DNA of 11,225 nucleotides from Euperipatoides rowelli (GCA_003024985.2 PXIH01S0003856.1); one strand, 5' to 3'; positions 1-8,101 are shown, counted from the first letter of the stretch. A program made the numbers and translations. The notes: generated by a model from the sequence alone, not told the origin.

Positions 1-1322
1 ATATATATACATTTTAACTCAACAGGATTCGAAACCAGGAAAATAATAATAATAAGAAACAAAATAAAAAGTACAATAATTATTAGAATAATTAAAAGGG
101 CAAAACTATGATTATTATGCAGGCATTAAAGCAATAACTTTTTTTTTTTTTTCAAAATTATCTCTTTTTTTTTAAATGGTCAAAAAGTAACATGGAACAA
201 GATGAGGTAACAATTTACTATGCAGAAATGTCTGACCGCAATGACACGCAATCAAGCAACCGCTAAACCCCCTTAGGAAAATGAGCTCTTCCTTTTAGCA
301 TGCGTTTATCAAGACATTTTCATAGGAGACGAGTCGAGGCGCCGCTCGTCTGTTTGAAACAATAGCCCAGCAGTTTACAGCCTCACGCTTAAAGAGGTTT
401 ATTTTTCACAATCTATTGGGTGAGGTAATATATTTCTGCGCAAATATAACTAAGATAAAGATATACAGTATATATCATTATGCTCAGTTGACATATAACG
501 GGAAACGCAATATAATTAATTTAAATTATGCTTACACTAACGCAATTTAAAAATTAATATATTCCTTAAAAAAAAAAAATCATTCATCGTAGGAAAGAAA
601 ACTGCTTGCGGCAATGTCTAAAAAAAAAAAAAAAAAAACCTACATACTCCTTCCTTAGGCAGAAACTGGAGTAAAAATTTCCTTTAATTCATTAATATTA
701 TTTTCCCCAACGTTTTTCAAATTAGTAATATACTCAGTTCATCACAGGTAAACAATAGTTATATTGGCTAGTAGAGTAGCCTAAAATGCGATTTTTTTGC
801 TCCTTCCTCTAAGTTCAAAGCAATATAATAATGCATCCCTGGTGGCGCACGTTCATATCAAATATTATTCGAAAAAAAAAAAAGGAGGAAAAAATAAATT
901 CTCATGCCCAGCACTCTAGTCAAGTTGTACCACAGAATTGAGAACGGCTCTGGCCGGACTAAAACATAAAAACAGCCCCACTCATTACAAGTAATCTGAT
1001 ATTTAGAAAGCGTGGGCTGGGCTTCCGCTAAAGCAAAACGTTGACCAATCCGATTCCTTGAAACACGCCAGCGAGCATAATTATCACTCCCTGGAACAGC
1101 TTACGTTTTTCCAAACTTTTCCCGTATGAATTACTACAACTGATATCAAAGATATTTATAATATATTTTGTCACCCTAAAGTTTTGAAGATATTTGTTGA
1201 GGAAAAAAATAATTTCCAAGTACAAAATGTTAAACATTTTATCACGAAAGAAGGATGTTATCAGAGGGAGGAATGTAATCATTGGAAGTAATTTGATATG
1301 TTATTTGCGCAACAATCACTTT
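1..1322. other. 5' flanking DNA of the I-Smad gene, no gene seen
   Basis: I find no convincing coding region here on either strand. The stretch is AT-rich with poly-A and poly-T runs (for example near 139-152, 568-578, 620-638 and 871-882). GC-richer islands lie near 320-355, 900-960 and 1010-1090. An open frame on the minus strand at 1028-1282 has a hydrophobic C-terminal end, but it shows no family signature and I do not call it. A CCAAT word occurs at about 1046. The island at 327-351 is listed separately as a candidate Smad-responsive site. The rest may contain further enhancer sequence that cannot be recognised by eye. Confidence 0.5.
327..352. promoter_or_regulatory. Candidate distal BMP/Smad response element (GGCGCC with flanking AGAC and GTCT)
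   Basis: The sequence shows a near-palindrome. AGACGAG (327-333) and CTCGTCT (345-351) are perfect inverted arms around a central GGCGCC (338-343). GGCGCC-type GC boxes bind Smad1/5 or Mad, and GTCT/AGAC binds Smad4 or Medea, in known BMP-responsive enhancers of Id1, Smad6/7 and Drosophila dad. Here GTCT starts 4 bases after GGCGCC, one less than the 5-base gap of the best-studied elements, so the match is good but not exact. It lies about 1.7 kb upstream of the I-Smad start codon. Function is inferred. Confidence 0.45.
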
Positions 1323-1376
1323 AGACATGGGGCGCGCCAAAAAGTCTAGACAAGCACGTGACTAACATAAACCAAT
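1323..1376 (+). promoter_or_regulatory. Candidate proximal Smad-responsive promoter module with E-box and CCAAT box
   Basis: In order the sequence shows AGAC (1323-1326), GGCGCGCC (1331-1338), five A bases, the palindromic Smad-binding element GTCTAGAC (1344-1351), an E-box CACGTG (1355-1360) and CCAAT (1372-1376). The 5-base gap between the GC box and GTCT equals the spacing required in known Mad/Medea and Smad1/Smad4 composite sites. The same GTCTAGAC palindrome is the characterised Smad-binding element of the vertebrate Smad7 promoter, where an E-box bound by TFE3-type factors also helps. The GC core here is GCGCC rather than a perfect GGCGCC. The module lies about 0.7 kb upstream of the start codon and about 80-100 bases upstream of a TATA-like stretch. 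This placement suggests direct negative-feedback induction by BMP/TGF-beta signals. Confidence 0.6.
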
Positions 1377-1427
1377 CAGATCTGGCTTAATGGAGTACTG
1401 CTTCTGAGTTCACTTAGAGCTGGTCGA

Positions 1428-1440
1428 TTATTTAAATAGG
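1428..1440 (+). promoter_or_regulatory. TATA-like core promoter candidate
   Basis: A TTATTTAAATAGG stretch lies about 55 bases downstream of the CCAAT box and would place initiation near 1460. A second TATA-like word, TTTATATA, at about 1473-1480 would place it near 1505. The region is AT-rich, so chance matches are common. The transcription start cannot be fixed without transcript data. Confidence 0.3.
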
Positions 1441-1459
1441 AGCTGAAAATTTAAATATG

Positions 1460-2029
1460 TGGATACGATTGCTTTATATACTTCCATTAACAAATATATT
1501 TGCTGCGTTTGGATGTTAGTGTATACTATTATTCTAGCGAAAGACAATATTGAACTTGGAATTTAAATATTCGTGATTGTTTAACGTAAATATTACTCGT
1601 GTGGAAGGCTGAACCCCCTTGTCAAGGGAAGAGAGCGCTGTGTTGAACATTTGGAAATTTCAGAGGTTTTCTAGTGTCTAGACGTGTAGTACATTTCTAG
1701 CGAATCAACGACAGTTTTTAAGGATTTTTATAGCAAAATCAACAGTTATTACAGTGAATATTATTTAGAAGGATCTGTATTTTGTGTTTTCATGGCTTAT
1801 CAAAATTGTGCACATTTGTTTTGAAGTTATCGAGGTTGTTGCGAGCGAGTGCCAAGGCGACACGAAGTGGCCAGGATTACTGGCACCAAACAATTCATAC
1901 TCGGTTCCAGAGGCGAATCGCTTCGGGACCAGAACGGATTCCGGTTGAGATTCATAAGGAAAGGATACCTAGTGATGCTTGCATGAGACCGGTTAAATTT
2001 GAAAGCTTTGGCCCCGTAAAGTATGCTGC
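1460..2029 (+). other. Presumed 5' untranslated region of the I-Smad gene
   Basis: This is the sequence between the candidate core promoter and the I-Smad start codon at 2030. Its left boundary is inferred. It has several upstream ATGs. One at 1792 opens a 10-codon frame that closes before 2030. One at 1983 opens a 52-codon frame that runs past 2030 out of frame. One at 2023 opens a 6-codon frame that also overlaps 2030. No acceptor-like site requiring an upstream intron was evident, but an intron in the 5' UTR cannot be excluded. A second GTCTAGAC palindrome lies inside at 1676-1683. Confidence 0.45.
1676..1683. promoter_or_regulatory. Second palindromic Smad-binding element
   Basis: A second exact GTCTAGAC occurs 332 bases downstream of the first, inside the presumed 5' UTR. 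The 8-base palindrome is the high-affinity Smad3/Smad4 site. Chance expectation for a given 8-mer in this window is well below one, so two copies within 350 bases next to an I-Smad gene is notable. No GGCGCC partner is close by. Function is inferred. Confidence 0.4.
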
Positions 2030-2141
2030 ATGTTTCGCTCTAAGCGAAGCAGTCTTGTCAAACGATTGTGGAAAAGTCGAGTATCAGCAAGCAATAACCA
2101 AGATGAAACCACGAGTACGACTGAAACGCCAGAGGAATTAG
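1983..2141 (+). promoter_or_regulatory. Upstream ORF overlapping the I-Smad start
   Basis: An ATG at 1983 opens a 52-codon frame ending in TAG at 2139-2141. It overlaps the I-Smad start (2030) in another frame. The peptide is basic toward its C-terminus and resembles no family I know. The context of this ATG (TGC before, A after) is weak, but so is that of the true start (TGC before, T after), so scanning ribosomes could be split between them. If the transcript includes it, it would lower I-Smad translation. It is probably regulatory rather than a functional peptide. Confidence 0.35.
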
Positions 2142-2438
2142 AAATAAAATCAGTCNCTCAGTCCATGTTAAAAAGACTAAAGNAATTGCAGTTAGAATTA
2201 TTAGTACAAGCAGTAGAATCAAAAGGCGGCGATTCTACTGAGTGCATTTTGGTTCCCAAGGGGGACTTACGTTTAGGACGAAGGACGATTGCACCTCACG
2301 TTTTATGTAGTCAAATTTGGNGGTGGTTGGACATTAAACATTCATTTGAACTCAAACGTTTGAGTTGTTGTGGCTCAGCAGATGACTTATCGTATATCTG
2401 CTGTAACCCTTACCATTGGAGTAGACTTTGCAGGCCAG
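2030..2438 (+). CDS. Inhibitory Smad (SMAD6/SMAD7/Dad family), coding exon 1: N-terminus and MH1-like domain
   Basis: I-Smads block BMP/TGF-beta signalling by binding type I receptors, competing with R-Smads and bringing in Smurf ubiquitin ligases. They act in nucleus and cytoplasm. The start MFRSKRSSLVKRLWKSR is the hallmark N-terminus of SMAD6/7 and fixes the start codon at 2030. Residues about 46-64 (LKRLK, then LQLELLVQAVESKGG) and 94-136 (QIWxWLDIKHSFELKRLSCC, later ICCNPYHWSRLC) form the MH1-like core. Cys72, Cys113 or Cys114, Cys124 and His129 are the probable zinc ligands. The long acidic or glycine-rich insert of vertebrate proteins is replaced by a short Ser/Thr/Glu stretch (about 20-40). 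Three undetermined bases (2156, 2183, 2321) hit first codon positions 43, 52 and 98. The last is probably Arg by family comparison. The exon ends at a phase-1 donor, G|GTTAGT. The MH2 domain lies beyond the window, so SMAD6 versus SMAD7 versus single-copy ancestor cannot be settled. Confidence 0.95.
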
Positions 2439-3033
2439 GTTAGTTCTCTTAATACTTGTATTATGAGTTGAATCACATGTTGGCCTAGTTTCTATGGAAC
2501 TTTTGTTACCTTGTATTACTTATTGTCTTGTTAATATTTAAAACTAAGTTTAAGCATAAAATTTAGTAAGTTTAAATTTATGTAAGAGAAAGATGTCTCT
2601 GGGAATTCTCTCTCTCCCAGTAGGGTATAGTATTACAAAGTTTGCACTGTTGGCTGCGTTCACTCAATCGGAAGCAAATCTCAATCCAGTTTGAATTAAA
2701 TTCAAAAGCATCACGCATGCTGTTTATTTTATATTTAGATACTTTTAATCAAGTTCTATTTTATTTATTTAGTATTTTAGGTAATAGTTAATGTTTTAAT
2801 GTGAAAATGAATGACAATTGAAACTTGGAAAAAGTTGAACAACGTTTCAACTGTTTGAGGGGAGGGGGATAATTCATTCTGATTCAGTGGCGTGCAATTA
2901 AGGGCTTGGCGCCGGTAGAAGTGTATTTATGTATTTTATCGTCTGCGTGCTGGGCAATTATCTTTGGCGATTTTTCAATTTCTTTTTCCAAATAAAATTT
3001 ACTGAAACTGTCCAATTTTTTTTTTTTTTTTAG
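2439..3033 (+). other. Intron 1 of the I-Smad gene (595 bases)
   Basis: The donor is GTTAGT and the acceptor is a run of T bases followed by TAG at 3031-3033. It is phase 1. It holds a CT-rich patch near 2605-2622 and a GA-rich patch near 2859-2869. I see no gene or mobile element in it. Confidence 0.85.
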
Positions 3034-3087
3034 ATTCTCCACCGCCTCCTTATAGTAGATTTGCTCTGGAACGGTTAAAACCAGAAG
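3034..3087 (+). CDS. I-Smad coding exon 2: PY-motif linker exon
   Basis: This 54-base exon encodes residues 137-154, DSPPPPYSRFALERLKPE. PPPPY (139-143) is the PPxY motif of the Smad linker that binds the WW domains of Smurf/NEDD4-type ubiquitin ligases. In I-Smads this carries the ligase to the receptor. The acceptor is preceded by a strong poly-T tract and the donor is G|GTATGT. Both edges are phase 1 and the length is a multiple of three, so skipping it would keep the frame while removing the PY motif. The family assignment follows from joining exon 1 in phase: the joined SRLC-RP-D-SPPPPYSR order matches SMAD6/7. Confidence 0.92.
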
Positions 3088-3222
3088 GTATGTTTACCTG
3101 TTTTCTTATCGCCTTTAATTTATTGCATTTAGTGTTTATAATTACTTTTTATTTTATTTTTATTGTAAATATATATAATATTTTTTAGAATATTGTCTTA
3201 TATATACGTATATGTTTTTTAG
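3088..3222 (+). other. Intron 2 of the I-Smad gene (135 bases)
   Basis: A short AT-rich phase-1 intron with donor GTATGT and acceptor TTTTTTAG at 3215-3222. It contains only AT-rich sequence. Confidence 0.85.
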
Positions 3223-3300
3223 ATCGTGCGCCCAGTGAAATTGTCAGCACTGAAACAGGAGGAACGACTGTGTACGGGTCACAAGGAGGCGGCCATTTCG
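3223..3300 (+). CDS. I-Smad coding exon 3: linker between PY motif and MH2
   Basis: This 78-base exon encodes residues 155-180, beginning DRAPSEIVSTETGGTT and ending GGGHF. The S-x-E-T-G-G-T core matches the SMAD7 linker and resembles the matching SMAD6 stretch. It is entered in phase 1 from G|AT and leaves in phase 1 at G|GTAAGC, an excellent donor. The next exon should open with the start of MH2 (a Ser/His-Trp-Cys segment in the family). No such coding sequence is found in the remaining 7.9 kb on the + strand, so the gene is cut by the window edge. Ser/Thr and Gly richness suggests a flexible, phosphorylatable linker. Confidence 0.88.
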
Positions 3301-4823
3301 GTAAGCACTCCCGTAGTTACCTTTTCAAAGGTTTTCCTTGTGACAGTAGTGGTGAATGGGTTATATAGACGCAATGATGTGGAATACGATTGCATTCCGC
3401 ATTTAGTATTATAAAGGTTACTTTATTTTAGTAAAATCAAAAATAGAAAATGATTATTTTTATTTTACAACAGTCAGTTAAAATTTTCATCTTTTATTTA
3501 ATTTTATTTTCTACCAGCATTTAAATCTATTTTGCTGTTTATAGAATGGACCTTTTGAAAAAAAAAAAAAGGGGGGGGGGGTGAGGAGGGGGCTCAGTGA
3601 AAAGCTTTTGAAAGAAATCTTAAGTGGGATTTAGTGGCCTGTGAAAGGAGAAGAACACTTTTTTTTTCTTTTTTACCCTCCAGAACAAAGTCGATAATTC
3701 TTAAGAAGTACCAGAAATCCGTAGATTGGGTTCCGCCCTTGCATCAGGTCAGTTTTAAAATAATATTTGAGGTTATTAAATTCTTTCTCCATGTATACAG
3801 TACGTAGAACCGTATTTATTTAAGCTACTGTATCTAATATTTGTCTTAGACTGATTTTGATTGTAGCTTGTAAATTTATCCGAATTTGAGACCTCTCAAC
3901 TAAATTTTTGTCATAATATCTAAAAATAGACCAGCGTGCTTTATTTTGAAAAGTTGCCTTTGCTCTGAGCTACTTGTTTGTTTACGAAGAATAGGTCTTT
4001 TTTGTCGTGTACTTGTAAAAGCCTTTGTACAATGATGTTCTGACTTTACAAAAGGTTTGTGTTGCAAGGAACAGGAACGGAGAGCTTTTATTGACAAATT
4101 TAGTGAATTCTTTTCCTGGAAATTTGGGGATGCACGTTTTTGTTTTGTTTATGTGATTTTTTTTAAATTTGATCATTTTGAGGTTAATAAATTTTAAGAG
4201 GCATTGTTTCTAATTTTAGTCCCCTTTTTTAATTCATATACTGTAGATAAGAAATGCAAGTTTGATTTATGGTTGAAGCTGAAAGCCATGTGGGTGTGGG
4301 GGAGGGGTATAAATTATGCTAATGATCAACCATTTTGAATTTTCAACTTTTTAAGAATATTGGACTGAAATTTCTTTCAATCAAACCAATATAAAATAAA
4401 AGTGAAAATAAATTTAATAAACTCACCTTAGGCTATATAATAATAAAAGAGCACTATAACTGATAGAAAAAGTTGGCTTATATTTCGTGCAATATTTACA
4501 AAGACTAAAATATAGTAGGCTATTTAATCTTTTTGATAGCCTATTTAGTTTATAAACATCGAATAACACTTTATAGGCTAATACATATTTTTTCATTGGT
4601 TATGCAATTATACAGTAAATTGTGGAACAAAGGGCATATTAAAGCATACTCCCCAGTCCCCCCCCCCCCCCTGTGGTGAAACCACCATGCCTGCTGTTTC
4701 TAGGGGGCCTCAAACCAAACTAGCTCATCCATGGGTTAGAATAATTCTAATACTTGAAATTAAATGTAATATTAGTTGGCATTAAAAATAATTATTTTTT
4801 TCCTCCATTATAAACTGAAAAGG
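3301..4823 (+). other. Start of intron 3 of the I-Smad gene, no gene seen
   Basis: This is AT-rich intronic sequence. It contains an A13-G11 junction (3558-3581) followed by a GA-rich patch, a pyrimidine tract at 3659-3680 ending in CAG, and a run of 14 C at 4658-4671. Open frames on the minus strand near 3900-4176 overlap each other, show no family signature and look accidental. A splice-like segment at 3684-3747 is discussed as a finding, not called as an exon. Confidence 0.7.
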
Positions 4824-4941
4824 TTTGCAACAAATAAAAATACAGTATGTATTAAATGAATGTGAATTTAAGATAATTTTTATTTGCAACAAATAAAAAT
4901 ACAGTATGTATTAAATGAATGTGAATTTAAGATAATTTTTA
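4824..4941. repeat. Perfect tandem duplication, 59-bp unit x 2
   Basis: Unit 1 (4824-4882) and unit 2 (4883-4941) are identical as read, starting TTTGCAACAAATAAAAATAC. The absence of any difference suggests a recent event or an assembly artefact. No coding potential is evident. Confidence 0.9.
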
Positions 4942-5118
4942 ATGTATTGCATATTAATATTTAAGTTTTTAAACAATTGACAAGAAATAATTATTGTCAA
5001 TATATTAACATAAATCCTACATACTAAGAGGCTATTTTACGAAATTGAAAATGGAACGTACAAATTTGAGATTGATAAAGTTCATTCACTACAAATCATA
5101 TAGCCTAGTTAAAATTGG

Positions 5119-5250
5119 AATTTATTTATTTTATTTATTTATTTACACCACCAGTCATTAAGCACATTTGCTTTTCGACTAATACAAGCACAAGAGCTAA
5201 AATACACTATAAACATTACTACATTCAAATCAAACACAAGAAGATATTAA
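5119..5250 (-). mobile_element. Probable 3' tail of a non-LTR retrotransposon, minus strand
   Basis: On the minus strand a non-coding stretch ends in a (TAAA)n-like tail (5119-5148, read on + as TTTA repeats). Just before it is the segment CTTAATGACTGGTGGTGTAAA. A simple TAAA tail after a short unique 3' UTR is common in LINEs of several clades. No reverse transcriptase motif is recognisable further in, so the extent to 5250 is a guess. It could also be a simple repeat beside unrelated DNA. Confidence 0.35.
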
Positions 5251-5748
5251 GAAAACGACATAAAACATTAGTATGTTAGACTAAGATGTTATAAATGTCA
5301 TATGAAGTCTATTTAGACCATATGTCTTTACCTACCTCATTTCTAAGTTCTACACTGAAACTAACTTGACATCTACTGTTACTTAAAGCAAAATACTGAA
5401 CATAAATCTCGGTTGTATGTGTAGCCTACATTTAATTAACCTTAAATTTTACCTTAACCGTAATACACTGTAGGCCTATATTACTATTTGAGGGGCCTAA
5501 TTCAGATACTTTACTGGGGTGGCTTTATTAGTTGTACCCCTGTACACTCCCCAAAACTTGAAAAAAAAAAATGAACAAATTTATAAATATTGTGCACATC
5601 TTGTCTTTATATCTAGGAAGTGAGGAAACTGAAGTAACAAGATACATAATAAATAAATTTCTTTCATGTCAGCTCAGAAATATGCAAAATAATGTCTAAT
5701 ACCAAGATACAGTAGGTCATAAACATTCATAATAGGGTATGTTTTAGC

Positions 5749-5779
<31 letters not shown>

Positions 5780-6169
5780 AAAATTGATCTGAAGAAATAC
5801 CGGTAGCTAAAGTTACATCAGACAACTATAGATGTAAAGTTCAAAATATCTTTCTTGCTCATAAAAAAAAATCCTAAACATGTAACATTAAATTTGAATA
5901 ATGTGAAGGACTATGCTGATCCTCATATCTAAAATTAAATGTTCTAGCACACATATTCCCAAAAAAAAAAATAAAACACACAGGCCTATTTATAAAGAAT
6001 TACAAACATCCTACTGTTATTTTATTCAGAAAAGTTGTGAAGTTTTTATAACTATCAATAGTTTGGACGCAAAGACCTTTGAGTATTTGCTGCCAACTAT
6101 TGATTGTCGTAAAAAAATTCACTTAACATTTTGCCTACTGTATAGTTACTAGGCAGTAAATTGCAAATT
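5251..6169. other. Intronic AT-rich DNA with a C22-A14 homopolymer junction
   Basis: I see no gene here. The notable element is a run of 22 C (5748-5769) followed directly by 14 A (5770-5783). An open frame on the + strand near 5913-6152 is AT-driven and has no family features. Confidence 0.6.
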
Positions 6170-7040
6170 CCCTATTTCTCTTAAATTGTCCTGCTCTATT
6201 CTCTATTCTTTACCATCATTACCCTTAATGTTAACTAGCTTACTTACACACCCTATTCATTACACCATCTCCGTTGGTCCTTCTTATTACACTCCTTCAC
6301 CTTGGCTCATTTCTAACTCTCCATTCACATTTATTCCCTGAAACACTTTTTTTGTTTAATTATTGTTCTCTTAACTCAATATTTACGAGTTTTTATCAAT
6401 GACTTATTCATAATAATCTCATGAGAATGCACTCTATATTCTAATACAAAATCATATAGCTTAACACATTTTCAATTACTGATCATGCACAGTAATTACC
6501 ATATTTCAATAAGGAAATATGGGAAAATACCTGGCTAGTAATTTGAGAAGCAACTAATAGTGAATTATATCAAGATTGGACATAGCCTAATCATAAAACT
6601 GGAATTACTGCAGTAAATCCCCTTATTTCATTTACTGTAGGCTATCTCACAAACATTAACCTTATAAAATATCCTCCTACCCTTAATAACTATAATTGCT
6701 TCTTTATTTGTACACTTGTATTATACAATCTTATTTCGTCCATGGTCTCTACACCATTAATGTCCATTTATTCATTCCATTTACCCACTCTTCCTTTTAT
6801 ACTCATTAATCATTCCAGCATTTCACATTCTCTTTTGCCAGTCATTTCATAATCCCCATACTACCATTACTTAATAGCTCTCTATTGTCTCTCCCATTTT
6901 TTCTATGAATATTTTGCCTGACTTTCCATATTTTATCCTTTTGTCACCTTATTTACTCTCCCTCCCATTACTTACCATCACATTATCCACTCTTTTCAGT
7001 TTCTCCCCTAAAATATTGTTCTATTTTATTAAGATTTATA
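6170..7040. other. Pyrimidine-rich, G-poor intronic stretch
   Basis: Much of this region on the + strand is composed of C, T and A with few G bases, most clearly at 6180-6420 and 6660-7020. Words such as CATTAC, CCATT and ACTC recur. No reading frame resembles a protein family. An open frame at 6905-7129 is a by-product of this composition. A 9-bp perfect hairpin stem lies at 6499-6522. It may be a decayed short-unit repeat or only skewed sequence. Confidence 0.45.
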
Positions 7041-7313
7041 AACTAACCAACCCTGATCAATCCGAATTCATTTTTATTTTGTTTGGAAAAAAAGTGTGGG
7101 TAACAAGTGCCTTCCATGGGTCAGAATAGAAAATATTTTTTTAATTGCTGATAGGCCTAGCCTACTTGAAGGATTGCTGAATTTGAGAATTAGCTGGTTG
7201 GAAGTAAGTTTTATTTGGCTAATGTAGGAAAAAAGTATAAAAAAAAAACTAGTTTTCTAATGCTAGAATTTTTATCATTTGAAAAGAGAAAATAATTTAA
7301 TTCAACACACATT

Positions 7314-7693
7314 GCGTGTGCAAAACAATAGGGTGCCTAAACTTATACCAGAGTGCAAATAAAAGATAGCCTCAACACTTTGGATGAGAATAAAAATAAG
7401 TGGTTACACATTGTATCGGTTTGGTATGCAAAATAAGATATGGCAACACATTGTATCAGGGTATGCAAAATAAAAGGGGTGGCTACATGTATCCGGTTGA
7501 GGTGGGGAGATGAAACATTTGGCAACACATATTTGGGTGTGTAAAATAAAAGGGTTGACTACACATTGTAATGGGTTGGATGCACAAATGAAAAAGGGGA
7601 GCTACTCATATCGGGTTGGGTGTGCAAAATAAAAGGTGAAACACGTAATTAGGTTAAATGTGCAAAATAAAATGGTTGACAATACATTGTAAA
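7314..7693. repeat. Decayed minisatellite, 35-42 bp unit, about nine copies
   Basis: The motif TGCAAAATAAAAGGG followed by a GGCTACACATTGTATCGGGT-like segment recurs in degraded form. TGCAAAA or related words start near 7319, 7354, 7427, 7464, 7540, 7581, 7623 and 7661. Copies differ by substitutions and small indels, so the array is old. Open frames on the minus strand here are by-products of the repeat. Confidence 0.75.
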
Positions 7694-7743
7694 TTGATTT
7701 GTGATAAAAGGGCAGGAATGTATATTATCTCCATTCATTAAAG

Positions 7744-8100
7744 CTGGGGTTCCCAATCCTGTGTCCATGGGCACCTCGGCGCCTGTCGACCAATTTGTGA
7801 GTGCCAACCGTTGTTCGACCACGAAATAAACTTGTCCATGTTAACTTGACGACTGTATCCCATTGATTTAGATTGTGAGTTTTAGGCAACCAATTTTAAT
7901 CGGCAGTTTTCTTGTAAATCAACCTCTTTAATTCCACCCTTTGTGCCAAATTAACCTGACGAACTTGAGTGCAGTGCAGTCTACCACATTTTTGACATCT
8001 GCACATATATTTTCATCAGTACGGAAATTATTGATGGTGCCCGCCGCCCTACCAGTATTTTAGAATGTGCTCTAAGATACAAAATTGTTGGGAACCACAG
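7744..8100 (+). mobile_element. hAT-like miniature transposable element, copy A (357 bp)
   Basis: The element starts CTGGGGTTCCCAA (7744-7756) and ends TTGGGAACCACAG (8088-8100). These are inverted repeats matching at 12 of 13 positions and close to the CAGGGGTTC termini of hAT elements. Subterminal GGGCACC and GGTGCCC words are also inverted. It contains no transposase. The flanking 8-mers (CATTAAAG and TATGTCGT) do not match, so no target duplication is visible. Copy B below is the same family in the opposite orientation. Relative to copy B, copy A lacks about 105 bases near position 7980. Confidence 0.7.
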
Positions 8101-8101
8101 T

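Noticed and set aside
1028-1282. Minus-strand 84-codon frame with a hydrophobic end
   Set aside because: It has no family signature and lies in the promoter region. AT-rich DNA readily gives frames of this size.
1782-2141. Long + strand frame over the 5' UTR and I-Smad start taken as a 119-residue protein
   Set aside because: It begins at TTG, not ATG, matches no family, and overlaps the well-supported I-Smad exon. Only its ATG-initiated part from 1983 is kept, as a candidate uORF.
3226-3414. Alternative frame across exon 3
   Set aside because: It is out of phase with the I-Smad reading and ignores the clear acceptor and donor at 3222 and 3301.
3900-4176. Two overlapping minus-strand frames
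   Set aside because: They overlap in different frames, are basic and low in complexity, and have no recognisable motif.
4976-5001. Inverted repeat ATTGACAA / TTGTCAAT
   Set aside because: An 8-bp AT-rich palindrome with a 10-base loop is not informative here.
5913-6152. 79-codon + strand frame
   Set aside because: Composition is driven by AT-rich intron and A runs, with no motif or splice context.
6499-6522. Perfect 9-bp hairpin stem with AATAAG loop
   Set aside because: A short AT-rich stem expected by chance in this length of DNA, with no T run or other RNA gene feature.
6905-7129. 74-codon + strand hydrophobic frame resembling a membrane protein
   Set aside because: Hydrophobicity follows from the pyrimidine-rich strand (Leu, Phe, Ser, Pro codons), not from a gene.
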